This document shows positions 1-8,817 of a stretch of DNA of 64,000 bases, one piece after another (position 1 is the first letter of the stretch; every line of letters starts with the position of its first letter). The notes below the pieces were generated by a model. The model had not been told where the DNA came from. It made no database searches and worked only from the letters and a program-made list of their open reading frames with translations. Source of the stretch: Comamonas sp. (GTDB lineage Bacteria > Pseudomonadota > Gammaproteobacteria > Burkholderiales > Burkholderiaceae_C); contig NZ_SPEY01000053.1 of assembly GCF_009360615.1 (NCBI RefSeq), positions 23,124-87,123 of the forward strand, given 5' to 3'. Position numbers and translations under genes: made by a program.

Positions 1-42
1 CATCATCGCCCACGCAAGAGAGGCAACAGTGCGCACGCAGGT
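1..42. other. Window edge, no gene seen
   Basis: These bases lie downstream of the hutG stop codon. I see no coding frame or terminator here; the stretch is too short to judge. Confidence 0.3.
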
Positions 43-861
43 TCAGGCACGCCCCGAACCCTGTGCAAAGGCCAGCACGGCCTGCAGCAGACGCTGCATG
101 GTGGGCTGGATGCGCGCCGCGACCTCGGGCAGGTAGTCGAACGGCATCTGCTCCTGCATATAGCTGGACTGCGTCATCTCCAGCTGCACGGCGTGAAAGC
201 CCTGCTCCGGCTGACCATAGTTGCGCGTGATGAAACCGCCCTTGAAGCGGCCATTGAGCACGCTGGTGTGGTCCGGTGCCTGCCGTGCAATGTCCAGCAG
301 CTGCTGGGCCAGCGCCGGCGCGCAGCTCTTGCCGTCGGCGGTGCCCAGGTTCAGGTCGGGCAGCTTGCCCTCGAAAAAGCGCGGCAGCACCGAGCGGATG
401 CTGTGCGCATCCCACAGCATGGCCACGCCATGCTGGCTCTTGATGCGATCGAGCTCGGCGCGCAGCTGCGCATGATAGGGCTGCCAGTAGAGTTCGCGAC
501 GGCGCGCGACTTCCGCCTCGTCGGGCTCCAGGTCCTTGCTGGCATAGAGAGGCTTGCTGTCAAAGCCGTCAACCGGGCACAGCCCGGTCACACTCTGGCC
601 CGGATAGAGGCTGGCACCATCGGGCGGACGGTTCAGATCGATGACATAGCGCGAATGCGTGGCAGCCAGAATGGATGCGCCCAGTGCCTTGGCGAAGTCG
701 TAGAGCTGCGGCATGTGCCAGTCGGTGTCATGGACTTCGCGCCCTTCGGGCGTGAGCTTGGCCGCAATGTCGGCCGGCACATGGGTGCCGGTATGCGGCA
801 TGGAAATCAGCAGCGGTGCCGTACCCTGGTGAAAGACAAAGGGGGCGATGGCTTGGCTCAT
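43..861 (-). CDS. hutG: N-formylglutamate deformylase (HutG)
   Basis: This 272-residue protein should hydrolyse N-formyl-L-glutamate to glutamate and formate in the cytoplasm, the last step of the five-step histidine pathway that runs through HutF. The body matches the N-formylglutamate amidohydrolase family, with an early segment reading SMPHTGTHVP near residue 20 and later WDAHSI and LEMTQS. Those segments hold the acidic and histidine residues expected for a metal-dependent amidase. I chose the ATG at 861; the frame remains open upstream, but that part overlaps hutF out of frame and has no family similarity. It is the last gene of operon A, 41 bases after hutF. Finding hutF and hutG side by side makes the formylglutamate route, rather than direct formiminoglutamate hydrolysis, the likely one. 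Function is very probable. Confidence 0.93.
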   Translation of the reverse strand: MSQAIAPFVFHQGTAPLLISMPHTGTHVPADIAAKLTPEGREVHDTDWHMPQLYDFAKALGASILAATHSRYVIDLNRPPDGASLYPGQSVTGLCPVDGFDSKPLYASKDLEPDEAEVARRRELYWQPYHAQLRAELDRIKSQHGVAMLWDAHSIRSVLPRFFEGKLPDLNLGTADGKSCAPALAQQLLDIARQAPDHTSVLNGRFKGGFITRNYGQPEQGFHAVQLEMTQSSYMQEQMPFDYLPEVAARIQPTMQRLLQAVLAFAQGSGRA

Positions 862-902
862 GGAGCGTCTCTCTTCTGTCAAAAATCTGAATGCAGCCGC
901 CC

Positions 903-2327
903 TCAGGCGTTCTGCAGCAATGCCTTGCGGGTCTGCACAAAGCCTTGCTGAGCGACTTCGTGCAGCGCATGACGGCCTGCCTGCACGCGCTGCTGGCCGC
1001 GAACCCAGACTTCGGCAATGGCCGAAGTGCGATGGCTGGCAAACACATGGGCCGCATGACCGCTGTCGGCAGGCAGCCCGTTGAGGGCCACATGGCGGGC
1101 ATCGAGCACCACGAAATCGGCCTGCTGGCCCACGGCCAGACCGGCAATGGCGCGGCCCGATGCCTGGGCACCGCCGGCCACCGCCTTCAAGGTCATGGAG
1201 GTCGCCACCTGGGGCTGGGCGCCGCCGCCAAGCACATTGCGCTGGCGCAGGCTCAGGCGCTGGCTGTATTCGAGCATCAGCAGCTCTTCGGCGGCATTCA
1301 CCGAGGCATGGCTGTCCGAGCCAATGCCCCAGCGGCCCCCATGCCTGAGCCACAGCGGCATGTCGAAGATGCCGTCGCCGAGATTGGCCTCGGTGGTGGG
1401 ACAGATGCCGGCCACGGCCGCGCTGCGTGCCGCGCCTGCATATTCCTCGGGCGTCATGTGCGTGGCATGGATCAGGCACCAGCGCGCATCGACGGGGGCA
1501 TGGTCGAGCAGCCATTGCACGGGGCGCTGACCGCTCCAGGCCAGGCAGTCATCCACCTCCTGGGTCTGCTCGGCGATATGGATGTGCACCGGAGCCTTGG
1601 GCAGCATGGCGTGCAGGCCTGCGAGCGCGGCCTTGAGGCTGTCCGGCGGCACGGCACGCAGCGAGTGCGGAGCCAGGCCCAGAGCTGCCTGCTGCGCCCT
1701 GGTCACGGGCTCCAGCTGCTGCAGCAGGGAAAGCATGCTGTCCGTGCTGCGAATGAAGCGGGCCTGATCCTCGCGAGGCGGCAGCCCCCCGAAGCCGCTG
1801 GTCTGATAGAGCACGGGCAGCAAGGTCATGCCTATGCCCGTCTTCTGCGCCGCACGCAGCAGTGCCAGGGACAGGCTGGCATCGTTGGCATAGGGCTTGC
1901 CACCGGCATCATGGTGCACATAGTGGAACTCGCACACCGAGGTGTAGCCCGCCTCCAGCATCTCCAGGTACAGCCAGGTCGCAATCGCCTCCAGCGCCTC
2001 GGGCGTCATGCGATTGGCAAATCCGTACATCAGTTTGCGCCAGCTCCAGAAGCTGTCCTGCGCCTGACCGCGGAATTCGGTCAGCCCGCCGAACGCGCGC
2101 TGGAAGGCGTGCGAGTGCAGATTGGGCATGCCCGGGATCAGCGGGCCGGCCGCCTTGGCGGCGTCCTCCGCCTCCCCGGCCTCGCCGCTTTGCGGGTCCA
2201 CATCGGTCAGCACTTCGGTCAGCTGGCCGCTCTCGTTCCAGCTCAGCAGGACATTGCGCGCCCAACCCGTGGGCAGCAAGGCGTCTGCGGCAAACAAGGT
2301 ACGCGAAATGGATGAGGATGCAGTCAT
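903..2327 (-). CDS. hutF: Formimidoylglutamate deiminase (HutF)
   Basis: The 474-residue protein is an amidohydrolase-superfamily deiminase that converts N-formimino-L-glutamate to N-formyl-L-glutamate and ammonia. Metal-site motifs are visible in order: NLHSHAFQRA near residue 85, HIHIAEQTQE near 250, LIHATHM near 283 and GSDSHASVNA near 335. These correspond to the paired early histidines, the two mid-barrel histidines and the late aspartate of the family. Length is normal for HutF. It lies between the hisC-type gene and hutG in operon A and supplies HutG's substrate. It could be confused with other amidohydrolases such as guanine deaminase, but the NLHSHAFQR motif and the neighbourhood make HutF the best call. 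Confidence 0.94.
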   Translation of the reverse strand: MTASSSISRTLFAADALLPTGWARNVLLSWNESGQLTEVLTDVDPQSGEAGEAEDAAKAAGPLIPGMPNLHSHAFQRAFGGLTEFRGQAQDSFWSWRKLMYGFANRMTPEALEAIATWLYLEMLEAGYTSVCEFHYVHHDAGGKPYANDASLSLALLRAAQKTGIGMTLLPVLYQTSGFGGLPPREDQARFIRSTDSMLSLLQQLEPVTRAQQAALGLAPHSLRAVPPDSLKAALAGLHAMLPKAPVHIHIAEQTQEVDDCLAWSGQRPVQWLLDHAPVDARWCLIHATHMTPEEYAGAARSAAVAGICPTTEANLGDGIFDMPLWLRHGGRWGIGSDSHASVNAAEELLMLEYSQRLSLRQRNVLGGGAQPQVATSMTLKAVAGGAQASGRAIAGLAVGQQADFVVLDARHVALNGLPADSGHAAHVFASHRTSAIAEVWVRGQQRVQAGRHALHEVAQQGFVQTRKALLQNA

Positions 2328-2369
2328 GGTGATGGTCTCTGTGAGGCGAAAAAGATCAAACCGCGCAGC

Positions 2370-3530
2370 TCATGCAGTCACGCGCTCAGTCTGCTCCATC
2401 GCAGCGAGCAAAGCCAGAACAAAACGCGCGTTGTCTTTCTCGGTACCTATGGATACGCGCAGAAAATTTTCGAAACCGGGCTCCTTCCAGGGCTTGACGA
2501 TCACGCCCTGCCTGAGCAGGGCCTCCGTCACCGGTGCATTGGGACGGCCCAGGTCGAGAAACAGGAAGTTGGCAACCGAAGGCGCAATGCGCAGGCCTTG
2601 CAGCGGCTGGCCCGGCCCTGCCAGCGCCAGCAGCTGCCTGCGCAGATCCTCGCGCAGCGCCACCGTGGTCGCCACGCCGCTGCGCATGTGCGCAGGATCG
2701 TTCCAGGCGGCCAGCGCCGCGCGCTGCGCCGCCATGTTCACGTTGAAGGGCGAGCGCACCTTGTCCATCAGGCTCACCAGCTCGGCGCTGTCGGCCATGC
2801 CGTAGCCCACGCGCAGGCCGGCCAGGCCCCAGGCCTTGGAGAAGGTGCGCAGCACGATCCAGGGCCCGACCCGCGCATCCAGCATGGCCAGCACATCGGG
2901 GTAGTCATCGTCATGCAGCGCGTATTCGTAATAGGCCTCATCCACCACCAGCACGGTGTTGGCGGGCGTGGCCTCCAGCACCTGCGCAAACTGCGCCGCA
3001 TCCATCATGCAGCCCACGGGGTTGGACGGGTTGGGCAGGAAGGCGATCTTGGGGGCCTTGGCCACGGCAGCGCACCAGGCGCTCACATCGAAGCCCAGTC
3101 CATCGTTCAGCTCGAGGAGCTCGACCTCCGCGCCCATCATCTTTGGATAGATTTCGTGCAGGCCGAACACGGGACGCTGGGTCACCACCAGATCGCCGGG
3201 GGCGAGAAAGACCTCGCAGAGAATCTTGATCAGGTCTTCCGAGCCGTCGCCGAACACCAGACGCCCGGCGGGCAGCCCGGTGCGCTCGGCAATGGCTTCG
3301 CGCAAGGCCGTGCAGTTGGCATCCGGATAGTTGCCCACATCGTTGGCCACCTCGGCAATCGCCCGGCGCACCGAGGCGCTGGCACCGAAGGGATTTTCAT
3401 TGCTGGCCAGTCGCGCGATATCGGTCACGCCATAGCGCGCCCGCACCGCTTCATTGGACAGGCCGGCGTTGTACGCGGGCAGCGGGCGCACCTGGGCACG
3501 GGCCAGCGAAGCCACCAGAGAATTCGTCAT
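2370..3530 (-). CDS. hisC: HisC-type histidinol-phosphate/aromatic aminotransferase inside the hut operon
   Basis: This 386-residue fold-type I PLP enzyme has the family landmarks: SNENPFG at about residues 43-49, NPSNPVG near 167-173, VVDEAYYEY near 195-203, and RTFSKAWGLAGLRVGY with the Schiff-base lysine at 232. By family it would interconvert histidinol phosphate and imidazole-acetol phosphate, but many HisC homologues also transaminate histidine and aromatic amino acids. Its start overlaps the end of the upstream FAD-dehydrogenase gene by four bases (ATGA), so the two are probably translationally coupled. No other his-biosynthesis gene is nearby. I therefore suspect a catabolic role, interconverting histidine and imidazolepyruvate; that specificity is inference. 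A biosynthetic HisC placed here by chance remains possible. Confidence 0.85.
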   Translation of the reverse strand: MTNSLVASLARAQVRPLPAYNAGLSNEAVRARYGVTDIARLASNENPFGASASVRRAIAEVANDVGNYPDANCTALREAIAERTGLPAGRLVFGDGSEDLIKILCEVFLAPGDLVVTQRPVFGLHEIYPKMMGAEVELLELNDGLGFDVSAWCAAVAKAPKIAFLPNPSNPVGCMMDAAQFAQVLEATPANTVLVVDEAYYEYALHDDDYPDVLAMLDARVGPWIVLRTFSKAWGLAGLRVGYGMADSAELVSLMDKVRSPFNVNMAAQRAALAAWNDPAHMRSGVATTVALREDLRRQLLALAGPGQPLQGLRIAPSVANFLFLDLGRPNAPVTEALLRQGVIVKPWKEPGFENFLRVSIGTEKDNARFVLALLAAMEQTERVTA

Positions 3531-4915
3531 AGATCAAACACCTTTCCGGGGTTCATCAGGCCCAGGGGATCGAGGGCCCGCTTGATGGCCCGCATCGCCG
3601 CCAGCTCTGCGGGCGTGCGGCTGTTGCTCAGATAAGGCTTTTTGTGCAGGCCGATGCCGTGCTCCGCGGAGACGCTGCCCTGCATCTCGCCCACGATGCG
3701 GTAGAGAAGCTCCTCCACCTGCTCGCATTCGCCGTTGACGGTCTTGCCATCCACCGAGACATGGAGATTGCCGTCGCCCACATGGCCGAAGTACAGCGCC
3801 TGGTGACCGGGCCAGCGCGCGGCAAAGGCCTGCATGCAGGCTTCGGCAAAGCGCCCGATGTCGGCCTGGGGCAGGCTTACATCGAAGTTGATTGCGGGAT
3901 GCATATTGTTGTTGAGCTCGGCCGGTGCCTCGCGCAGCTTCCACAGCTGCTGCACCTGAGCGCCCGACTGGGCCACGATGGCATCGAGCACCTCGCCGGC
4001 TTCCATGGCTTCCTCTAGCACCTGCTGCACATCGCCTTGCAGCTGCGCCTCGTCCTTGCCGTCCACATTGATCAGGGCCAACAAGGGGTAGCGCTGCTCA
4101 AAAGGCGCAGCGAGCTTGAGCCAGGCCATGGAGGCCTGCACAAAGCTGTCCCACATCAGCTCATAGGCCGCGACGCTGTTGCCGAAGTGCGATTGCATGC
4201 GCTTGAGCACGGCCAGCGCGGAGTCGAAATCGGGCATGGCCACCAGCGTCGTGGCCGTGGCCTGCGGCGCCGGACGCAGACGCAGCAACACGCGCGTGAT
4301 GATGCCCAGCGTGCCTTCGGCACCGATGAAGAACTGCTTGAGGTCGTAACCCGTGTTGTTCTTGATCATGGGACGCAACATGGGCAGCACCGTGCCGTCG
4401 GCCAGCACCACCTCCAGGCCCAGCACCTGCTCGCGCATCATGCCGTGCTGCAGCACGCCGTTGCCGCCCGCGTTGGTGGAGACATTGCCGCCGATCTGGC
4501 AGCTGCCGCGCGCGCCGAGATCCACGCCGAACACCATGCCGACATCGACGGCAGCCTCCTGCACGGCCTGCAGGGTGACGCCGGCCTGCACCTGCATCAG
4601 CCCGGTCTGGGCATCGATGTCCTCGATGCGGTTCATGCGATCCAGCGACAGCGCGACAGCGCCCTCCGTAGGAACCGCGGCACCGGCCAGCCCGGTCAGC
4701 CCACCCTGCGGAACCACCGCAATCCTGTGGGCGCTGCACAGACGCATGACGGCGCTGACTTCCTCCGTGGTGCGTGGGCGCACCAGCGCCAGCGGCTGCT
4801 GGGGCGGCGTGCCGCTCCAGTCGGTGCGGCTACGCTGCGGCGTGTCCGTGCCGCGCAGCGCCACATCGGCGCCCAGGGTGGAAATCAGTTCATTGAGAAA
4901 TTGTTCGTGAGACAT
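3527..4915 (-). CDS. FAD-linked 2-hydroxyacid dehydrogenase (GlcD/D-LDH-like)
   Basis: The 462-residue protein belongs to the FAD-binding type-4 (VAO/PCMH) oxidoreductases. The N-terminal FAD domain shows VVPQGGLTGLAGAAVP near residues 65-80 and QIGGNVSTNAGG near 138. The C-terminal cap shows YFGHVGDGNLHVSV near 380 and SAEHGIGLHKKPYL near 420, typical of D-lactate, glycolate and D-2-hydroxyglutarate dehydrogenases. It should oxidise a 2-hydroxyacid to a 2-oxoacid. The ATG at 4915 has an AAGG-type ribosome site just upstream, and the open frame beyond it runs into intergenic DNA and hutI. It is coupled to the hisC-type gene by a four-base overlap inside the hut operon. An imidazolelactate dehydrogenase role is plausible but unproven; D-2-hydroxyglutarate is the main alternative substrate. 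Confidence 0.85.
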   Translation of the reverse strand: MSHEQFLNELISTLGADVALRGTDTPQRSRTDWSGTPPQQPLALVRPRTTEEVSAVMRLCSAHRIAVVPQGGLTGLAGAAVPTEGAVALSLDRMNRIEDIDAQTGLMQVQAGVTLQAVQEAAVDVGMVFGVDLGARGSCQIGGNVSTNAGGNGVLQHGMMREQVLGLEVVLADGTVLPMLRPMIKNNTGYDLKQFFIGAEGTLGIITRVLLRLRPAPQATATTLVAMPDFDSALAVLKRMQSHFGNSVAAYELMWDSFVQASMAWLKLAAPFEQRYPLLALINVDGKDEAQLQGDVQQVLEEAMEAGEVLDAIVAQSGAQVQQLWKLREAPAELNNNMHPAINFDVSLPQADIGRFAEACMQAFAARWPGHQALYFGHVGDGNLHVSVDGKTVNGECEQVEELLYRIVGEMQGSVSAEHGIGLHKKPYLSNSRTPAELAAMRAIKRALDPLGLMNPGKVFDL

Positions 4916-4940
4916 CAGCAACCTTTCGCGCTCCCCGCTT

Positions 4941-6203
4941 TCAGGCTTTGGCTTGCTGCGCAATCCGGCCCTGACGCACCACCGTACAGTCCGGCTTGCT
5001 GCCGAACCAATAGGCCAGCTCTGCAGCCCGCTGCACGGGCCAGAGCACGAAATTGGCGGGACGGCCCACGGCAATCAGGCCTTGCTCGTCCTGCAGGCCC
5101 AGCGCCTGCGCGGCGTGCCGGGTGATGCCGGCCAGGGCCTCGGGAACCGTCAGACGGAACAGCGTGCAGGCCATATTGGCCATGAGCAGCAAGCTCAAGC
5201 ACGGGGAGGTACCCGGATTGTGATCGGTAGAAACGGCCATTGGGACCTTGGCAGCCCTTAATTCCTCAATCGGAGGCACTTGGGTGTCGCGCAGCGTGTA
5301 GAAGGCACCTGGCAGCAGCACGGCCACGGTACCGGCCTTCTTCATCTCGGTGATGCCATGTTCGGACAGGTGCTCGATATGGTCGCAGGACAGCGCGCCA
5401 TAGCGGGCCGCGAGGGCAGCACCCTCCATATTCGACAGCTGCTCGGCATGCAGCTTGACGGGCAGGCCCAATGCCTTGGCCGCCTCGAAGACCTGCTCGG
5501 TCTCGGCCAGCGAGAAGGCGATGCGTTCGCAGAACACATCAACGGCATCGATCAGGCCTTCAGCGGCCAGCGCCGGCAGCATGACCTGACAGACCAGATC
5601 CGTGTATTCCTGGCTGCGGCCCGCATACTCTGGCGGCAGCGCATGAGCCCCCAGAAAGGTGGTGCGCACGGTCACGGCACACCGCTCGCCCAGGCGCCTT
5701 GCGGCACGCAGCTGCTTGCGCTCGTGCTCCAGGGCCAGTCCGTAGCCCGACTTGATCTCTATGGCCGTCACGCCTTCGGCCAGCAACTGCTCCAGACGCG
5801 GCAGCGCCAGCGCCACCAGCTCGTCCTCCGACGCTTCGCGCGTGGCCCTGACGCTAGAGACGATGCCGCCGCCGGCCCGGGCCACTTCTTCGTAGCTGGC
5901 ACCGGCCAGGCGCATCGCGAACTCGTTGGCGCGCTCGCTGCCATAGACCAGATGGGTGTGGCAGTCGATCAGGCCCGGCGTGGCCAGGCGCCCTGCGCCG
6001 TCGTGCCTGGGCAGCGCCTGGTATTCGGCAGGCATGGCATGCTGCGGTCCCACCCAGACCATGCGGCCTTGCTGCACCACGATGCAGGCCAGCGTGCCTT
6101 CGGGAATATCCGCCACCTCGGAGACATACAGCTCCGGCGCCAGACGCAGGTTGTGCCAGCAGCCGTCGGCGGAGACTGCGGGATGGGGATTAGCTTGCGC
6201 CAT
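4941..6203 (-). CDS. hutI: Imidazolonepropionase (HutI)
   Basis: This 420-residue amidohydrolase opens the ring of 4-imidazolone-5-propanoate to give N-formimino-L-glutamate, step three of histidine breakdown. Zinc-site motifs are in order: [12 protein letters not shown] near residue 79, KSGYGL near 153, KLHAEQLSN near 255 and [11 protein letters not shown] near 332. The chosen ATG at 6203 is preceded by GAGGAG seven bases upstream, so the 19 extra codons of the longer frame are rejected. Length agrees with the family. It sits between hutD and the FAD-dehydrogenase gene in operon A. Confidence 0.95.
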   Translation of the reverse strand: MAQANPHPAVSADGCWHNLRLAPELYVSEVADIPEGTLACIVVQQGRMVWVGPQHAMPAEYQALPRHDGAGRLATPGLIDCHTHLVYGSERANEFAMRLAGASYEEVARAGGGIVSSVRATREASEDELVALALPRLEQLLAEGVTAIEIKSGYGLALEHERKQLRAARRLGERCAVTVRTTFLGAHALPPEYAGRSQEYTDLVCQVMLPALAAEGLIDAVDVFCERIAFSLAETEQVFEAAKALGLPVKLHAEQLSNMEGAALAARYGALSCDHIEHLSEHGITEMKKAGTVAVLLPGAFYTLRDTQVPPIEELRAAKVPMAVSTDHNPGTSPCLSLLLMANMACTLFRLTVPEALAGITRHAAQALGLQDEQGLIAVGRPANFVLWPVQRAAELAYWFGSKPDCTVVRQGRIAQQAKA

Positions 6204-6252
6204 GGCGATGCTCCTCGTGTTCGATGACGACAATCCAGGCCATGAAACTCCT

Positions 6253-6277
6253 GATTTCATAGCTACCAGCGCCTGCC
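6253..6277. repeat. Copy of short Comamonad intergenic repeat
   Basis: The minus strand here carries GCAGGCGCTGGTAGCTAT, which matches GCAGGCGCTACCAGCTAT at 20825-20842 except for the three central bases. It lies in the 139-base gap between hutD and hutI. It belongs to a family resembling ATAGCTNNNAGCGCTTG with further copies in the window; function unknown. Confidence 0.55.
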
Positions 6278-6342
6278 CCTTTTAACTTTTCAGATCAATC
6301 TTCATTGAAGTGTCCGGTACATAGGCGCAAGCTGCTCCTGTT

Positions 6343-6909
6343 TCAGGTGTGCGCTGTCAGGCTGACCAGGATCAGTCTGGCATCCTCGCCTTGCGCCACC
6401 AGCGACTCGGCCCCGGTACTGCTCCACCACAGGCCCTGACCGGTCTCCAGCACCCGGCCGTCGGCAGCTTTCCAGCTGCCCTGCAGCACCATGCAAAGTC
6501 CTGCAGCGCTCAGCCCCACCTCGGCCTGGCCGGCGAGCAGCTCCAGCCGTGCCGACCATTGTCCACGCCGGGTCATGACATTGAAATCGCTGGACGGCCC
6601 GCCCTGCAGATCGCAATCGAGAGCCGTATCGCCCGAAAAGGCGAAGGGCTGCCAGCGATCGGTCAATGCGTGCTCGACCTGGCCCTGGACGCTGTGCAGC
6701 CGCACCCCGTCGCCATCGAGCAGCATGATCTGGCGGTCTATGCCCGGGAATGCCGAAAACGGGCCGGCCTGGGCAATCGTGGCCACGCTCACGCGCCAGC
6801 CAAAGCTGTCCATGCCCGCGCCCTGCGGCCAGCAGGCAATCTCGCGCGTGCTGCCGCCCCCGTTCTTCCACGGGCTGGGCGCAATCTGGTTCAGGTCAAA
6901 GCGTTGCAT
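6343..6909 (-). CDS. hutD: HutD-family protein
   Basis: The 188-residue protein matches the HutD/Ves cupin family. Its N-terminal segment SPWKNGGGSTREIACWP (about residues 12-28) is the family signature, followed by FSAFPGIDRQIMLLDG near 52-67. HutD proteins accompany hut operons but have no firmly assigned catalytic role; published ideas include limiting urocanate build-up. It lies between hutU and hutI, separated from hutU by a 155-base gap carrying a palindrome. The ATG at 6909 gives the conserved start of the family, MQRFDLNQIAPSPWKNGGG. Confidence 0.9.
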   Translation of the reverse strand: MQRFDLNQIAPSPWKNGGGSTREIACWPQGAGMDSFGWRVSVATIAQAGPFSAFPGIDRQIMLLDGDGVRLHSVQGQVEHALTDRWQPFAFSGDTALDCDLQGGPSSDFNVMTRRGQWSARLELLAGQAEVGLSAAGLCMVLQGSWKAADGRVLETGQGLWWSSTGAESLVAQGEDARLILVSLTAHT

Positions 6910-7008
6910 CGATCAAAAGCACAAAAACTACAACAAAACGCAGCTTAAAACTGGCGCGCCCCAGGCGAGAGACAGCGAGGAAGGGCCGCCCCGCACCGAG
7001 GCTGTCGT

Positions 7009-7051
7009 CCCCTCCCGCGCAGCGAGAGAGGGGTAAGGCGCTTAAGCGCCT
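7009..7051. repeat. Bipartite hairpin element between hutU and hutD
   Basis: An imperfect inverted repeat CCCCTC...GAGGGG (7009-7033) is followed at once by the perfect 16-base palindrome AGGCGCTTAAGCGCCT (7036-7051). Similar two-hairpin arrangements follow the class III aminotransferase (24382-24425) and, less clearly, gdhA. There is no T-run, so a simple intrinsic terminator is unlikely. Inside an operon it might affect mRNA processing or stability; that is inference. Confidence 0.5.
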
Positions 7052-7064
7052 CAGGGAGTGACAG

Positions 7065-8786
7065 TTACTTGACCATCGGCAAGTTGAGCCCATGGCGCTT
7101 GGACGCTTCCACGGCGATCTCGTAGCCGGCATCGGCATGGCGCATCACGCCGGTGGCGGGATCGTTCCAGAGCACGCGGTTCAGGCGGGCCGCAGCTTCG
7201 TTCGTACCATCGGCCACGATCACAACGCCGGCGTGTTGCGAGTAGCCCATGCCCACGCCACCGCCGTGGTGCAGGCTGACCCAGGTGGCGCCGCCCGCCG
7301 TGTTGAGCAGGGCGTTGAGCAGCGGCCAGTCGGAGACGGCGTCGGTGCCGTCCTTCATGGCTTCGGTCTCGCGGTTGGGGCTTGCCACCGAGCCGCAGTC
7401 CAGGTGGTCGCGGCCGATCACGATGGGCGCCTTGAGTTCGCCGTTCCTGACCATTTCATTGAAGGCCAGGGCCGCCTTGTGGCGCTCGCCCAGACCCAGC
7501 CAGCAGATGCGCGATGGCAGGCCCTGGAAGGCGATGCGCTCCCTGGCCATGTCCAGCCAGCGGTGGGTGTGCTTGTTCTCGGGGAACAGCTCCTTGATCT
7601 TGGCATCGGTCTTGTAGATGTCTTCAGGGTCGCCGGACAGCGCCACCCAGCGGAACGGACCCTTGCCCTCGCAGAACAGGGGACGGATGTAGGCGGGCAC
7701 GAAACCGGGGAAGTCGAAGGCGTTCTTCACGCCTTCGTCCAGGGCCACCTGGCGGATGTTGTTGCCATAGTCCACCGTCGGGATGCCCATGGCCTGGAAG
7801 TCCAGCATGGCCTGCACATGCTGGGCGCAGCCCTGGGCGGCGGCCTTCTTGAGCGTGGGGTGCTGGCCGGGGTCGGCCGCAGCGGCGTTCCATTGCTCCA
7901 CGGTCCAGCCCACGGGCAGATAGCCGTTGATCAGATCATGGGCGGAGGTCTGGTCGGTCACGATGTCGGGTCGGATGCCGCCGGCCTTGGCGCGCCTGAC
8001 CAGCTCGGGCAGGATTTCGGCCGCATTGCCCAGCAGCGCGATGGAGACGGCCTCGCCCTTTTCGGTGTGATGCTTGATCAGGGCCAGCGCGTCGTCGATA
8101 TCCTTGGCCTGCTTGTCCACGTAGCGGGTGCGCAGGCGGAAGTCGATGCTGCTTTGCTTGCATTCGATGGCCAGCACGCAGGCACCGGCCAGCACGCCGG
8201 CCAGCGGCTGCGCGCCACCCATGCCGCCCAGGCCGGCCGTGAGAATCCACTTGCCGGTCAGGTCGTTGTTGTAGTGCTGGCGACCGGCTTCGACAAAAGT
8301 CTCGAACGTGCCCTGAACGATGCCCTGGGCACCGATGTAGATCCAGCTGCCGGCCGTCATCTGGCCGTACATGAACAGGCCCTTCTGGTCCAGCTCGTTG
8401 AACTTCTCCCAGTTGGCCCACTTGGGCACCAGATTGGAGTTGGCCAGCAGCACGCGTGGCGCATCGGGGTGGGTCTTGAACACCCCCACCGGCTTGCCCG
8501 ACTGGATCAGCAGCGATTCGTCGGCTTCGAGCTTCTTGAGCTGGGCCAGGATCTCGTCATAGCACTCCCAGTTGCGGGCCGCGCGGCCGATGCCGCCGTA
8601 GACGACGAGCGCCTTGGGGTTCTCGGCCACGTCCGGGTCCAGATTGTTCTGGATCATGCGGTAGGCCGCTTCGGCGAGCCAGTTCTTGCAGTGCAGCTCG
8701 CTGCCGCGCGGGGCGCGGATTTCTCGGCTGGCGTCGTAACGGGGGTCTTGCTTGGCTGCGCTGATGATGGCGTCGTTGGCGTTCAT
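7065..8786 (-). CDS. hutU: Urocanate hydratase (HutU)
   Basis: Urocanase hydrates urocanate to 4-imidazolone-5-propanoate using tightly bound NAD+. The 573-residue product is within the usual size. Visible motifs are the dinucleotide-binding [11 protein letters not shown] near residue 185, [15 protein letters not shown] near 280-295 and the active-site segment [16 protein letters not shown] near 475. The ATG at 8786 starts [18 protein letters not shown]; 22 additional upstream codons of the open frame have no family similarity and would overlap the permease end. It is the second gene of operon A, 31 bases after the permease. Confidence 0.96.
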   Translation of the reverse strand: MNANDAIISAAKQDPRYDASREIRAPRGSELHCKNWLAEAAYRMIQNNLDPDVAENPKALVVYGGIGRAARNWECYDEILAQLKKLEADESLLIQSGKPVGVFKTHPDAPRVLLANSNLVPKWANWEKFNELDQKGLFMYGQMTAGSWIYIGAQGIVQGTFETFVEAGRQHYNNDLTGKWILTAGLGGMGGAQPLAGVLAGACVLAIECKQSSIDFRLRTRYVDKQAKDIDDALALIKHHTEKGEAVSIALLGNAAEILPELVRRAKAGGIRPDIVTDQTSAHDLINGYLPVGWTVEQWNAAAADPGQHPTLKKAAAQGCAQHVQAMLDFQAMGIPTVDYGNNIRQVALDEGVKNAFDFPGFVPAYIRPLFCEGKGPFRWVALSGDPEDIYKTDAKIKELFPENKHTHRWLDMARERIAFQGLPSRICWLGLGERHKAALAFNEMVRNGELKAPIVIGRDHLDCGSVASPNRETEAMKDGTDAVSDWPLLNALLNTAGGATWVSLHHGGGVGMGYSQHAGVVIVADGTNEAAARLNRVLWNDPATGVMRHADAGYEIAVEASKRHGLNLPMVK

Positions 8787-8817
8787 GGTCGTATCCTTCA
8801 AGAAGGGATGGGAGGAT

